Origin: Isoetes taiwanensis
Lineage: Eukaryota; Streptophyta; Lycopodiopsida; Isoetales; Isoetaceae
NCBI GenBank assembly: GCA_021234155.1
Contig: JAJEKV010000080.1
Location: forward strand, 2,963,867-3,027,866
DNA: 64,000 nucleotides
Direction: 5' to 3'
This document shows positions 34,033-44,507 of the stretch, piece by piece (the stretch's first letter is position 1; the number at the start of each line of letters is the position of its first letter). The notes beneath the pieces are model-generated. The model had not been told where the DNA came from and searched no databases. It saw only the letters and a list, made by a program, of their open reading frames with translations. Both the position numbers and the translations under genes were made by a program.

Positions 34033-35601
34033 TGTGACGTTCCAGCATAATATACGCCCCCAATACGTATATTATACTGCCACGTCACACGTACATGTCA
34101 CAAGTGACATGTACTTGAGGGCAGGACAACGTTGCACCTAGGAGCTAAAGGTTGCACCTAGGGGGCAACCTTGTATGTTGGGTATGTAATTAAACATACA
34201 CAACAAAAGGTTCCTTGTTCATCCATTTCCAAATGGCTTAAAGCCATTTGCCCATGTGGATGCCCTAACTTAGATAGGGTCTATATAAGGGCTAAAACCC
34301 TAGACCCTAGCTCTCTTCCACTTTGCCAATTAGGGTTTTCTAGAGCTTCCTTTCCTCTTTTAAGATTCGGGGCTTTCCGGGCCAATTCGCCAAGGTAAGA
34401 CTCGAATCGCATTGCCAAAGTTCAAAAGTCGGATTTGCACAACAAGTTCTTGAGTAGCGCCGTCTTCGGCAAAGATCAGAGCATGGACGCCTTCCGAGGA
34501 TCGAGCAAGCCAAGGAGCAGGTATCTAGTTGTTCTCATGTGCAAAACCGCCTTTAGGGTGGCAATATGCCGGTTTAGTATGTTAGATCATCTCTCGAAGC
34601 CTTGTAGATCCCTAGATCCGAGACTCTAACTAATGAACCTAACATTGGATGTTAAGTAGATGGATTGATATGATTCTCTATTTACGTTACGTGGATATTG
34701 CATGTATTCCACTCGTGATCTCCTTGTTGTGGAAGGGGGTAGAGACCTAAAGGGTCGTAGTAGATGCTCCTAGCATAGCACCTTAGTTCCCACATAAGTG
34801 CGGCCCGCGGCACGGAGCCCACCCGCTGGGGTGAAGGGGGCAAGGCGGTTGATAAGGAGGAAACTTGTCTCATCGCTGGTAGTCGGTAGTAAAACCTATC
34901 GGGGTCTTTCTTTGGCTAGGCTTAATGGCTTGTCAGCTGCGTGTGGGCAAGGCATGAGCTCGACACTGCGTGGGGTGGTGGATATGACCTTCCGGTGAGT
35001 TCAAGTCGAATAAGGGCAAAGGCCCTCTAGCCGCTGATGAGCATGGATACCTCTCGGAGGAGAGGCAGCTCTCTTCTGCCTCATGGGGCTGGGAGATGCA
35101 ACCCAGCCAGCAATAGCCCCCTCGGCTATTCACCCGGCAGCTACGGCCAAGTCCCAACACTTTTCAGCCTACTGCGCAAAGTGTGCGGAGGGGCGATGGA
35201 GTGGACTACCCTAAGCCATGTTCTATGCCCCAAATCCATTGCCATGAATTCCGCATGCGCAATGAACTGCGGAGGCCTAGCCGTCACCATCCCCTTGAGT
35301 CCGAGCCACGGGTAGGATCTCCCCTTTGTATTATTGTTATGAAGGTATTGTGACTTCTGATGTTGCTATTGCTATGGTGATTGTGTTTGTATATTATTAG
35401 TTGTGCTCACGCTTGTTTGTTACGCTTTCCAGATAGGTCGATCCGATGGAAGACGGATGAATGACACATCCACTCTTCCCTTGCTTGGCTCGCCCCATGG
35501 GAGTAGAGTCGGTGGATGGCCCCCCGTCGGTAAAATTGCCGGGGAATGCTCCTCCTTCAATCACGATGCGGGCATCGTTATAAGGAGTTGGGGACGCCAC
35601 A
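34033..35601 (+). mobile_element. E1 5' LTR
   Basis: It begins TGTGACGTTCC and ends GACGCCACA. The promoter TATA box CTATATAAGG is at 34281-34290. It is colinear with the E3 LTR and shares blocks with the E2 LTR. Confidence 0.92.
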
Positions 35602-35615
35602 AAGGTATCGAGCAT
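35602..35615 (+). other. E1 primer-binding site (degenerate)
   Basis: AAGGTATCGAGCATG follows the LTR. Compared with TGGTATCAGAGCCATG of E3, an A is missing within CAG and a C within GCC. This resembles the changes seen at other CNG sites in E1, so the real site may be perfect. Confidence 0.75.
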
Positions 35616-35811
35616 GATCTTGGCATCCAAGATCGAAACCGGCCATTTTTCCCTTAGGACTAACAAGAGATTCGAGTCTTGGGGGTATAGCCACCCAAGC
35701 AAGAGCTTCGAACAATTGGGAAAATTTCCCAATTTTTGGGTAGATTTTAGCTCCATGATAGGTTGCTAGTGAGGTGTAGCATCTTTCCCAACCTAAATTG
35801 CCAAAAATAGG

Positions 35812-36099
35812 CCACCCCTCACAGAGTGCGCCCAGGCCCATTCGGTTCGTAAACCGATTCCCCCATGGCGCACTGTGTGAGTGGTTGACCTCCGTTGACC
35901 TAGTTAGATGTTCAAATTAATTAAACTAATAGTGTAGTTTGGCTTATTCCCATAGTTCTAGATAGGTTTGTATTTTATAACACTAAGAAACTCCCAGTGA
36001 ATTGTAAAATAGCCTCCAAAAGCGATTTAACCCCTCCACGAGTGCGCCTGCACTCATTCGATTGGTAATCCAATCGCCCAAAGCATTGTGGTGAGTGGT
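35812..36099 (+). promoter_or_regulatory. E1 palindrome pair upstream of ORF-A
   Basis: Copy one (35812-35886) has arms CCACCCCTCACAGAGTGCGC and GGCGCACTGTGTGAGTGGT with an inner CGGTTCGTAAACCG palindrome. Copy two (36030-36099) is more diverged, with inner CGATTGGTAATCCAATCG. They lie 218 bp apart, exactly as in E3. They could be protein-binding sites in DNA, RNA stem-loops in the leader, or both. Confidence 0.75.
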
Positions 36100-36208
36100 G
36101 GGTGTTTTAGAGTATGGTGAACCCAAATGAATGCCTCGTACCTTCGCTAATGCCCTAGTTTATTTTTCCCCATATGAATTGCAGGTCCCAACCCTAAATT
36201 CCACCTCC

Positions 36209-36218
36209 CTATAAATAG
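36209..36218 (+). promoter_or_regulatory. TATA box of E1 ORF-A
   Basis: CTATAAATAG lies 110 bp before the MARTKQ start codon and about 110 bp after the second palindrome. Confidence 0.65.
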
Positions 36219-36318
36219 AAAATTAGGGTTTCCATTTTATCCCCACCTTTCCCGGAGAACAGCTCGCCCAAGAAGACGATCTTCAGGCGCCAAAGCTCGA
36301 AACCCGACAAACAAAAGC

Positions 36319-37462
36319 ATGGCACGGACGAAACAATCGCCCGCTAGGTTATGCCACCCGGTTATGTGAGCGCCAGAGATGAGCCGTCCAATGTAAGGCC
36401 GATCGGAGGCAAGACGCATCGGGAAGAGGAGGCACCGGTTGAACCACCTAACCCTAACCCCTCAAGAGCGGCGAGGAACAGTATCGAGCATCTTGACTGG
36501 AGACGGACGCGGGCGGAACCGCTGGAGGGAGCCGAGAGGGAGATCTTCGGGATGATGAGGAACCGTGAGCCGAACCTAAGAAGGCGAAATAAGAAATCCA
36601 AGGCGGAGCCCGGAAGGAAAAGGAAGAGCTAAGAAAGAGGAGGGAGGAGAAGGAACAGAGGAGGGAAGAAAGGAGGAAGCGAAAGAGGAGCGGAGAAGGT
36701 GAGAGCGAGAAAGGTAAGGACCCGAAGTGCCGGGCGAGAAACCGGTTAGAAAAGAAGACACCGCCGGGAGGACCATACAGAGCCGATCCCCGAGAAGCCC
36801 CCCATCTTCGTCCGGACCAACCCGAGGAGGGAGCGGGAGGACACGAACCAGGAGACTTCGCCCCTTCAAACCCAATACCGGAGGGGATGAAGACCTCGTG
36901 GTTAATGCAATCGCCCCTATCCTAAATGGCCGCCAGCCGAAGCACCCCAATTAATGACAAAGACTAAGAAACCAAGGCCGCAGAGGGAGTCCTATGCTCA
37001 AAGCGACTTGAAGTACCGGAAGGAGCTAAAGGAGTATACCGCATGAAAATGCAACACCTAAGAATACTCCAAATACTATGAAGAACACAGAGTGAAGACC
37101 ATTGAGGGAGGCCCCCCAACGAAGAAGAACACGCTGAAGCCCCCACCGGAACAACCAACCCCTCCCCGGAAGCCGATGAAAAGGCCGGCGGACTCAAAAT
37201 TCAGCGGGCGCCCAGAAATCAAGCACTTCCAGCCAGAGCTATGGCTTCCTTATTCCCGCAGCCCCTTTGCACGCCTAACGAGGGAGATTTTGCAGGAGTT
37301 CGACCCATCCAAAGCGGGTCACGGACGCGACCGTGAGGCGTCGGAGCGGAACATCGCACATTACTGAAGACTCATTATGCGTGTGCTCAACACGCTAAGA
37401 GAGTGACTTGTATGCCCAAAGATATTAGACTAGCTCGGTTTATTAAGAAGGAGGGCCCTTGA
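36319..37462 (+). pseudogene. E1 ORF-A: retrotransposon-encoded histone H3-like protein
   Basis: The start ATG GCA CGG ACG AAA CAA gives MARTKQ. After one shift, a frame through 36632 begins 'MPPGYVSARDEP', matching E3 'MPDDYTSAQ', and ends in Arg/Lys-rich clusters. A linker with 'EEHRVKTIEGGPP' (about 37078-37116) follows. The histone fold is clear: 'EIKHFQ', exactly ten residues, then 'PFARLTREILQEF' (37215-37301). H3 reads EIRKYQ, ten residues, PFQRLVREIAQDF. A helix-2-like stretch and 'EDSLC' follow, then 'HAKRVTCMPKDIRLARFIKK' from 37391 to TGA 37460-37462. Breaks near 36345, 36633, 36960, 37370 and 37388 separate the blocks, many at CNG sites. The predicted length is about 380 residues against 136 for H3; the tail is far longer than in plant CENH3. 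Expected to be nuclear and to assemble into or compete for nucleosomes. Confidence 0.9.
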
Positions 37463-37601
37463 ACTATTGTAAATGACCTTTTCTTTGGTATAAGTCTATA
37501 GTTTTGATAAATAAATAAGTCAAATCGAAGTTTAAATAGGATGTATTGTCAATTCTATATTTAGAAATAGCAAAGTTTGGAACAAACCAGGCATTTTGAT
37601 C

Positions 37602-38078
37602 CCACCCTCACAGAGAGTGCCCCAACCCATTCGGTTTGCAAACCCATCCCACCTCGGGCGACTTGGTGAGTGGTTGAGCATGGTTTGGTGCCAAATCTTG
37701 CCTAAATGCGAAAAGTAGGTATCCTATTCGACCTAACTCACCCTAGTTAGTAGGAATTGACCCCTAATCTGTCCCAAATTGGCCAACGCCGAAGTCAAAT
37801 GGAGCTCCACCCTCACGAGAGTGCCTGCACCCATTTGGTTTGGAATCCGATTCCCACCTGGCGACTGCGGTGAGTGGTCGAACCCCAAACTCCACCACAA
37901 CTTGCCCAAATAAGGCGAAAGGCTCAATCCTATCTATCTCGATGAGATATCCGTGATTATGTCCTTAGTTCTCTAGTTTAGCATCATTAGTGACCTAAAC
38001 AAAGAGTCCACCCCTCACGAGTGCGCCCAACCAGCCGGTTTGCAAACCGATCCCACCCTGGCGCACTGTGTGAGTGGT
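37602..38078 (+). promoter_or_regulatory. E1 palindrome triplet upstream of ORF-B
   Basis: Three imperfect palindromes at 37602-37675, 37807-37879 and 38009-38078 are spaced 205 and 202 bp apart. The third has arms CCACCCCTCACGAGTGCGCC and TGGCGCACTGTGTGAGTGG and an inner CGGTTTGCAAACCG. They are of the same type as the pair before ORF-A. Confidence 0.75.
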
Positions 38079-38238
38079 CACGTCCGAATTGATCCAAGTT
38101 GTCCTTAGACGAACCAAAATCATTGCTTAGGGACCCTTAGGAGCATTTCCAAGCTCAGTTAGCCTATAAATCATACCTCTAGACCCTAGAAAGTCAGAGA
38201 ATTGTAAACCTAAAATTTTCCCAAAATTAGGGTTTTGC

Positions 38239-38246
38239 CTATAAAG
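38239..38246 (+). promoter_or_regulatory. TATA box of E1 ORF-B
   Basis: CTATAAAG lies 120 bp before the ORF-B ATG and 161 bp after the last palindrome. Confidence 0.55.
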
Positions 38247-38358
38247 GGGAACCCAAGTGTCATTTGCGCCTTCCAACCTCGCTCTCTGCTCCAAGCCGAT
38301 TTCCCTGATCCTTAGGGCGCTTCAGTATCTGTCTGTCATCCCCAGCTCCTTCGTGCTC

Positions 38359-40589
38359 ATGGCCACTTCTTCATTCAAGCGATGGTACAGCGCCACAGCT
38401 CATGTGGCTGAAGCTGACATCGAATCTGTCTTCAGTGTCTTCCGAAGGGAACTTGACATTGAGGCTACCATCAACGCCACTCCCTTCTACCAAAACATTA
38501 TGTCTGAGTTCCATGCCAAGATAGGACCCTTTTTGGTAGAACTCCCACCTTGTGTAGGGTATTTTGCACCTAACACTGCCCTCAAGTCAGCCCTGCAAGA
38601 TATCCCAAATGTAGATAAGTACTTAGAGAATAAAGCAGTCCGCCTTCCCAACTACATGTCCATCTCTGTCAATAGGAGGAGGTACTTCTCCTATACAGCA
38701 GCTGTAGCCATCTTTCTATCTCTTCGGGGTCAAACCCAGATAGGGGAACCCTCAGTTCAGCCTTTAGAAGTTGAACCCATAGCCATGGCCGCAGCAGAGA
38801 AGGAACGGATGCGACTCGAGTACGAGCAAGAAGAAGAGGAGGAGGATGAATACGAGTCAGACCCGGAAGACCTGGATCTAGAACAGGAGAGGCAGCAAGC
38901 AGAACATCAGATCCAAAGCTTCGAAGAGGGACTGAGAGCAACAAGAAGAGCCCCACCACTCGGGCAGGGCATTACAAGCTTGACGCCGGTGTTCATAGCA
39001 GGCGAGGCATATCTAACCCTTCACGACATCAAGAATCTTCCACAGTGTCGCGACAGAGGTCTTAGGGTAGATGAGATTATGCATCTCCTACGACAGCAAG
39101 CGGACCTCGACGAATTCATTGATCGAGAAGCTCAGGACTTCCCTATCAGCATTAGTGAAGCCAGAACCTTCACCGGCGAGACGTCATCAGATATAGAAGC
39201 TTACACAGGTATCAGACAGATGATGGCCGAAAGGGAATTGCCCTCGGAAGAGGAGTTCATGGCGATCTCAGAACAAATGGGCATCAAGGGCAAGTCCACA
39301 TCAAAGATATTACCGAAGCTCGCCAACACCCATCCCGAAGCAACATGGAGGCAAAGATCAACCTAAGGAGGCCGGTGCACCAAGACTTGAGAGCTAGAGG
39401 AGATACCAAGTGGATGACTTCAAGGGAAGGCACATGGCAACTTCCTCGTCTGCCGAAGAAACAGGGCATGACAAAGCACTCAGATACTACCTGCCGTTGC
39501 TGCTAGACGGAAGAATAGCGGTTATTCACCGCCAATTTAGCCCAAGAGGTGAAGAAGGGGTCTTTATGCTTATCGCCCTCTCAGGGTTTGGACACCATGC
39601 GCGATTAGCTCCAAACATCGACCATGTTGTCCTGATCAAGAGAGCGATTGCATTGACCATCTTCGACTTTGCAATCCCTTATAGGCGGCAGGGCAGATTG
39701 GCAGTGACAGCTGCGTATACATCGGATAGGAGAATTGAAGACATGGAGGCAGCACTCCAAGGCAGGGTTGCCCTTAAGGCCAAATTTGTCTAAGCATAAT
39801 TTAGAAGGTTGGGCGAATAATAGAGTTGCAAGTTTAGTTATGCTGGCGAATGTTTTCTAGACATGAATGTTTTTTATAGAAATCTAGGCGAATCATGGCC
39901 AATATTAGTTTGCCAAGATTTAAGTGTCTTTATTTTTCAAGTGCAATTTCTGTGGTGAACTTTTATTCACCAGCATCCATATTTAATCAAGGACACAAAT
40001 ACATTATAACTATAGTTGCATGATGCAATATCACAACTTAACCTTTGTAATGAGAATGTGGCTTATCCTTGTAGATAAAACAAATCTATTAAAAGAGAAG
40101 TCTGTAAAAAAAATGCTCTCCAGTGCATCCTTAGAAGTATTTGAAACACAATAGCTACAAAAATAACTCTTAAAATTATCATATGTACCTGGATGGATAT
40201 GGATAATAGATTGGATTATGAAGAAAGCCTAGAATATTAGGCGATTCCTTAAGAAATCTTCAAGAAGGAGGGTAGAGGATAAGGCGAATCCATAGTTATG
40301 ACGTTTAGTGGATGTGGCGAATTTTCAAGTGGAGTGAGACTTGTTTGTAGAAAAATTGGCTAATGTTATTTTTTTCACCTATAACGGGCCCTACTAAACC
40401 ATAGCATCAAAATTTCTTGATACCCTTAAAAAATAGCCTTTTGGCGAACTTTCGTCCTTAAGGGCTACCCTGCTCCAAGGAGGAACGACAACAAATATCC
40501 TCAGGAACGTAACAGGGTCATTAGGCACGGCCCAAGTGAAGAAATTTTTGGAGGACCACCCTGACTACCTCAAGAAGTTTCAAGAGTAA
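38359..40589 (+). pseudogene. E1 ORF-B: conserved accessory protein, interrupted by a hAT MITE
   Basis: Not recognised. The chosen start is ATG 38359 ('MATSSFKRWYSATAHV'), aligned with E2. The first 335 residues are open to 39366; a frame change near 39340-39400 leads into a second open stretch ('RYYLPLLLDGRIAVIHRQF', 'NIDHVVLIKRAIALTIFDF'). The hAT MITE at 39763-40472 splits this stretch. Removing it with one target duplication rejoins the frame exactly, to 'GTAQVKKFLEDHPDYLKKF' and TAA 40587-40589. Other features are 'PPCVGYFAPNTALK', a strongly acidic Glu-rich segment (about 38830-38900) and 'GQGITSLTPVFIAGEAYL'. Without the MITE the protein would have about 500 residues. No transmembrane helix or catalytic motif is obvious. 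Confidence 0.78.
39763..40472. mobile_element. Non-autonomous hAT element (MITE)
   Basis: Terminal inverted repeats are CAGGGTTGCCCTTAAGG and, at the other end reversed, CAGGGTAGCCCTTAAGG. The perfect 8-bp target duplication CTCCAAGG lies at 39755-39762 and 40473-40480. CAGGG ends and 8-bp duplications are diagnostic of the hAT superfamily. The 710-bp AT-rich interior has no coding capacity. It inserted into ORF-B after E1 was formed. Confidence 0.95.
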
Positions 40590-43500
40590 AAGTCTATTAA
40601 TTTGCATGTAAAAGTTTATTATATCTATCTAACATATATATATTATTATAGAGGGCTGCCTAACACTGATAATTGGGGCCATCTAGGCCTTCTAAACTGC
40701 CACGTAGCACAATGGACGGTTGTGATGGCTTGGTTATTTTTTTTTTCTGCGACATGCTTCCCCCAGGTGCTGATTCTGTTGCTGAGCGCCAAGCTTCTTG
40801 CAGCAGAAATTTGTGGCATACCTCTTGGCCGTTTCTCGCAGACGGCCATGGCCGTGCTTCATGGAGCTTTTGCACAAATTTGAGGCTGTCTGGCGTCGTG
40901 CAGGTACCAGACATTAGGCCGAAGGGAGAGATGTAACTGCGGAGTTTGTGTTTGGGTTCTATTTGTGCCTGGTAGTTGAACCAGCTTGCCGGGCAGCAGT
41001 GGATGGAGCCGGGCAGCAGACCATAGTTGTAGATGTGGAGTTTTGGATGGTCGAACCTGGTATGTGTTTTTTAGATTTGGATTTTGCAGCTGAATTAATC
41101 TTGCTAAGTTAGGTCTTTCAAAACAATGTTTTGTTTAATACTTGGCTTAGAACTGTAGGTGCCGTTCACCTCTATTTTGCTCCGACTAGCAGAGATTTGG
41201 GTGGAACTTAGATACGCAGCCCTTCTATCACTCTGTTTTTGTAGCTTGCAGGGGCAAAGCTTCCGAAAATGGCTCCCAGAAGTGCCAAGCTTTCCATATA
41301 GGCTTCCTGTGGTCCGCCAGTGCGTAACATCTGGACCAGCATGTCAACAGGTTAATTTCTTGCTTTGACCAGTTTAGGTTGAACTTGCATTTCGTTTTTC
41401 TAGCAGTTTGTTTGGGCCCTTCACCCAATTTCGTTTTTTGCCTTTGCTGATTAGAATCATGTATGTCTTCTCCGCTACAAATGATTGACAGTATAAGGAC
41501 AAGGTCTTAACGTTTTATAATAGAAGGATATTAGAGTTTAAGTGCAAACATCAGAGATAAGGTAAGCATCATATTTGCCTTATAATTTTTGCTGTGAAAT
41601 AGCTTGAAAGTACAAATTTTACCAGCTGTTTGATGAATCATCCTTTGCAAATGGTGGGTCGAGCTTATGAACTGGCCGACCGTAGAGACGGTGTGCACCT
41701 GGTACATGTAAGCTTAAGTTTTCCTTTTTTTTGTTTTCTTAATTTCTATTGTGATGCCTGGGATTTGTTAAATCCGATGCCTCTGGCAGTAGCAATTTAA
41801 CATTTAGCTTGAAGCCTGTATGATGCGACTTAATAAAGTCATGTATGTTGCAAGGTTGAGGAAATGAACCCTGTGTAAATGCATTGAATGGAATCATGCA
41901 TTAGACTGCAAAGTTTAGGGTTGTTCTAGTTTTACTTATGGTGTTGTTCATGCCTTTTAGAACCGTGTTTTTTGGTGTAGATGCAGTGCATGTAGCACTG
42001 CTGGCAAAAGATGTTCTCGTGAAGCTGGCTTCAAGAACTGTGAATCTGGCAAGAAAGCTTCACTTTAAAAATCCTGGTTTTGTTTGTTTGGGTTGTCTTC
42101 AGAACAATTCATGCATTTTATAGAGGAGGATGAACACAGGAAGAAAAGATTCTCTTGTGAAGCTGGCTTCAAGAACTGTGAATCTGGCAAGAAAGCTTCA
42201 TCCATAAGAAGTCCAACCCAAATCAGGCTCTAATGGTAGGATGGATTTAATATCATTGTGGATATTAGAGAAGGCGATCGCCAAGAAAAAACGATCAGGT
42301 GCTCTGCATTTGCGAACTTCTTAAAGACTGGGTTCAATACACAGCAATTTGAGAATTTGCACAGGCATCTGTAGCCGAATCCATAATCAGGATGTGCATT
42401 ATCAATAAAATGGTGCAATCTCATCTTTCTTCAGTAATTCAAGCTTCCAAAGCGATCCTAACGACTCCAGTAACATGCCAAAGGAATAGGGCAGCCTCAG
42501 AAAATCCAAGATTTTGTGGAGTAGCTTAGGTGGGAATGCCATAACGTGGGACTATTTTATGTCAAAAACCATGGTGTATCAGAGGACCTATGTGATTCTG
42601 TGCTTAACCTTACAAAACGTAAGAGTTTGCACAGATATTCTCCACATTTTAGGGGTTTCATGCAGCTTGGTGTGGACAGCTGGCCTTACAGATCACAGGG
42701 AACAGATTGAATTTGGCCCTGAAGAAGAAGAGAAATTTGATATTGTAGGTGAGTTTTTTCTATATGATATGAGGAATTGCGGGCATATCTTTTTAACCAT
42801 TTTCTTCTCATGCATGGGAAAAGGAACCACTTCTTATATACTCTATATAAACGTCTTCAAGGACCTAATCAGTGGTCCCCCACAAGCATTCTACCCAATT
42901 TTAGACCTACAATAGATAGAAGAGTTTATGAAGAGAATGAGCAAGTTTTCTATGCATGTCGTGTCTGCACTTGCACTTGCAGACTTATCGTGACTCTGTG
43001 ATTAGTATTTTATATGGTGTTGAAAAAACATATAGGTGACGTTATTGATGAGAAAAATGCATTTGGCGTATGGTAAATGGCCATATAGGTGGCGAGAAAG
43101 ATGCACTTGGCATTTTGATGGATTGGACCACTACTTAAATTTGCATCATGAGAATAATATAATTACTAGCATTAAATCCTACTCAACTAAATCTTCTATA
43201 AAGAAGCATCAACAACCAACCACACACTCCAATGTTTTCACTCTCTTCCACAATCCCAATGGTGCGTGAATTTCATGAATAAATTTCATATAAAACATGT
43301 TGCACCCCCATGCTTGACATACAATAATTGTAGCTAGATTTCAACCCCATCATTGTCGAATATTACAACTTCATTGTCATCAAACTGAATCCGTCAACCA
43401 TTCACCCGCCTCTTGTGCTCGACAGATTCATTAAAAGATAACAAAGAATCCACCCCCCTCCCCCATGCCAACCATTAAGGAGCAGGCATTGATCATATTA

Positions 43501-44300
43501 TATATTGTTTTTTTAATACCCTTAAGGTTACAACTTCCTAAAAAGCTTTAAGATATTTTAGAATGTTATAGAAGTTCTAAAATGTTCTAGAAAGTTTTAG
43601 AATGAGCTTTGATTGGTCATCTAACAGGGATAAGCACCTCAACCTAAAATAGAAGTTGCTAAGAATAATAAATTTTGAAAAGTTTCTAAAATAGTAACTT
43701 TTTGCTAGAATCTAAGGGGACCTAAGGGAATGCCATAAAATCTAAGGGAATGTTCTAGAAAGTTCTAGAGTGAGCTTTGATTGGTAGCATGAATAAGCAC
43801 CTCAACCTAATAAGAATAGTATATTTTGAAAAGTTCCTAAAAATAGTAACATTTTGCTGGAATCTAAGAGAATCTAATGGAACGTCATAAAATCTAAGAG
43901 GTTATTCTAGGAAGTTCTAGAATGAGCTTTGACTAGTCAACTCGTAAGGATCTCTTACAAAATCTAAGAGAATCTCATAAAATTTAAGAAAATTTAAGTT
44001 CTAGGATGAGCTTTGACCTAAAGTAGAAGTTGCTATGGATAGTAACTCTTGAAAAGTCTCTAAAAATAGTAATTTTGGCTGGAATTCAAAGGAATCTCAT
44101 AAAATGTAAAGAAATCTAAGGGAGAGTCTTCATAAACTCTTAGAAAACTAGAACATGCACAAACTGGAACATGCACCATAGGATCGATTAAAAAACTTGT
44201 ATATATATATTAATATAATATATGTCTCTTTCGTATATAATTGTTCCCTCAAATTGTATAAACAAGTAAAGCAACGTAACACACAAAACAAGAACTAATG
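40590..44300. other. Extra 3.6-kb segment in E1, probably a further insertion
   Basis: E2 has only about 150 bp between ORF-B and the GTATGCAGCTAGA-like sequence before gag. E1 has 3.7 kb, with homology resuming near 44320. ATATATATATTA occurs at both edges (40634-40645 and 44201-44212) and could be a target duplication, though it is low complexity. The interior has gene-like GC-richer patches (40680-40940, 41160-41430) with no recognisable protein, a direct repeat of about 50 bp (GAAGCTGGCTTCAAGAACTG, near 42020 and 42154), and the heat-shock-element-like array below. Confidence 0.5.
43560..44010. repeat. Diverged tandem repeat with heat-shock-element-like cores
   Basis: Units of about 150-170 bp, each containing a GAGCTTTGA(T/C) motif and a core of alternating TTC and GAA blocks at 2-bp spacing. 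Cores: TTCTAGAAAGTTTTAGAA (43585-43602), TTCTAGAAAGTTCTAGAG (43753-43770) and TTCTAGGAAGTTCTAGAA (43905-43922), with a partial fourth near 44000. nGAAnnTTCn blocks are the binding sites of heat-shock factors. Confidence 0.6.
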
Positions 44301-44507
44301 ATCAGAATGTACTCTAATGTGCATGCAGCTAGAGTACCTAGAAACCTTGATGAACACAAAGGCGAGAACAAGAACGCATTCCCCCAAGGCGCTTCCCGAG
44401 AAATTTGCCCGCACCAAGCGGTAACACCGAGGAGGAGCTATCCCGGCATCGATCCGACATCCATGACATAAGGGCATTGCTAGCAGGGGCAGCAGCAATA
44501 GGAGGAC

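Noticed and set aside
34171-34398. Open frame 'MYVGYVIKHTQQ...' in the E1 LTR, present in both LTRs
   Set aside because: It is identical because the LTRs are copies. It overlaps the LTR promoter region, and the E3 LTR does not keep it.
39410-39760. Resemblance of the ORF-B stretch 'NIDHVVLIKR' to the histone H2A C-terminus and of 'RRQGR' to H4
   Set aside because: The matches are a few residues long, in the wrong order and without a preceding histone fold; not enough to call another histone.
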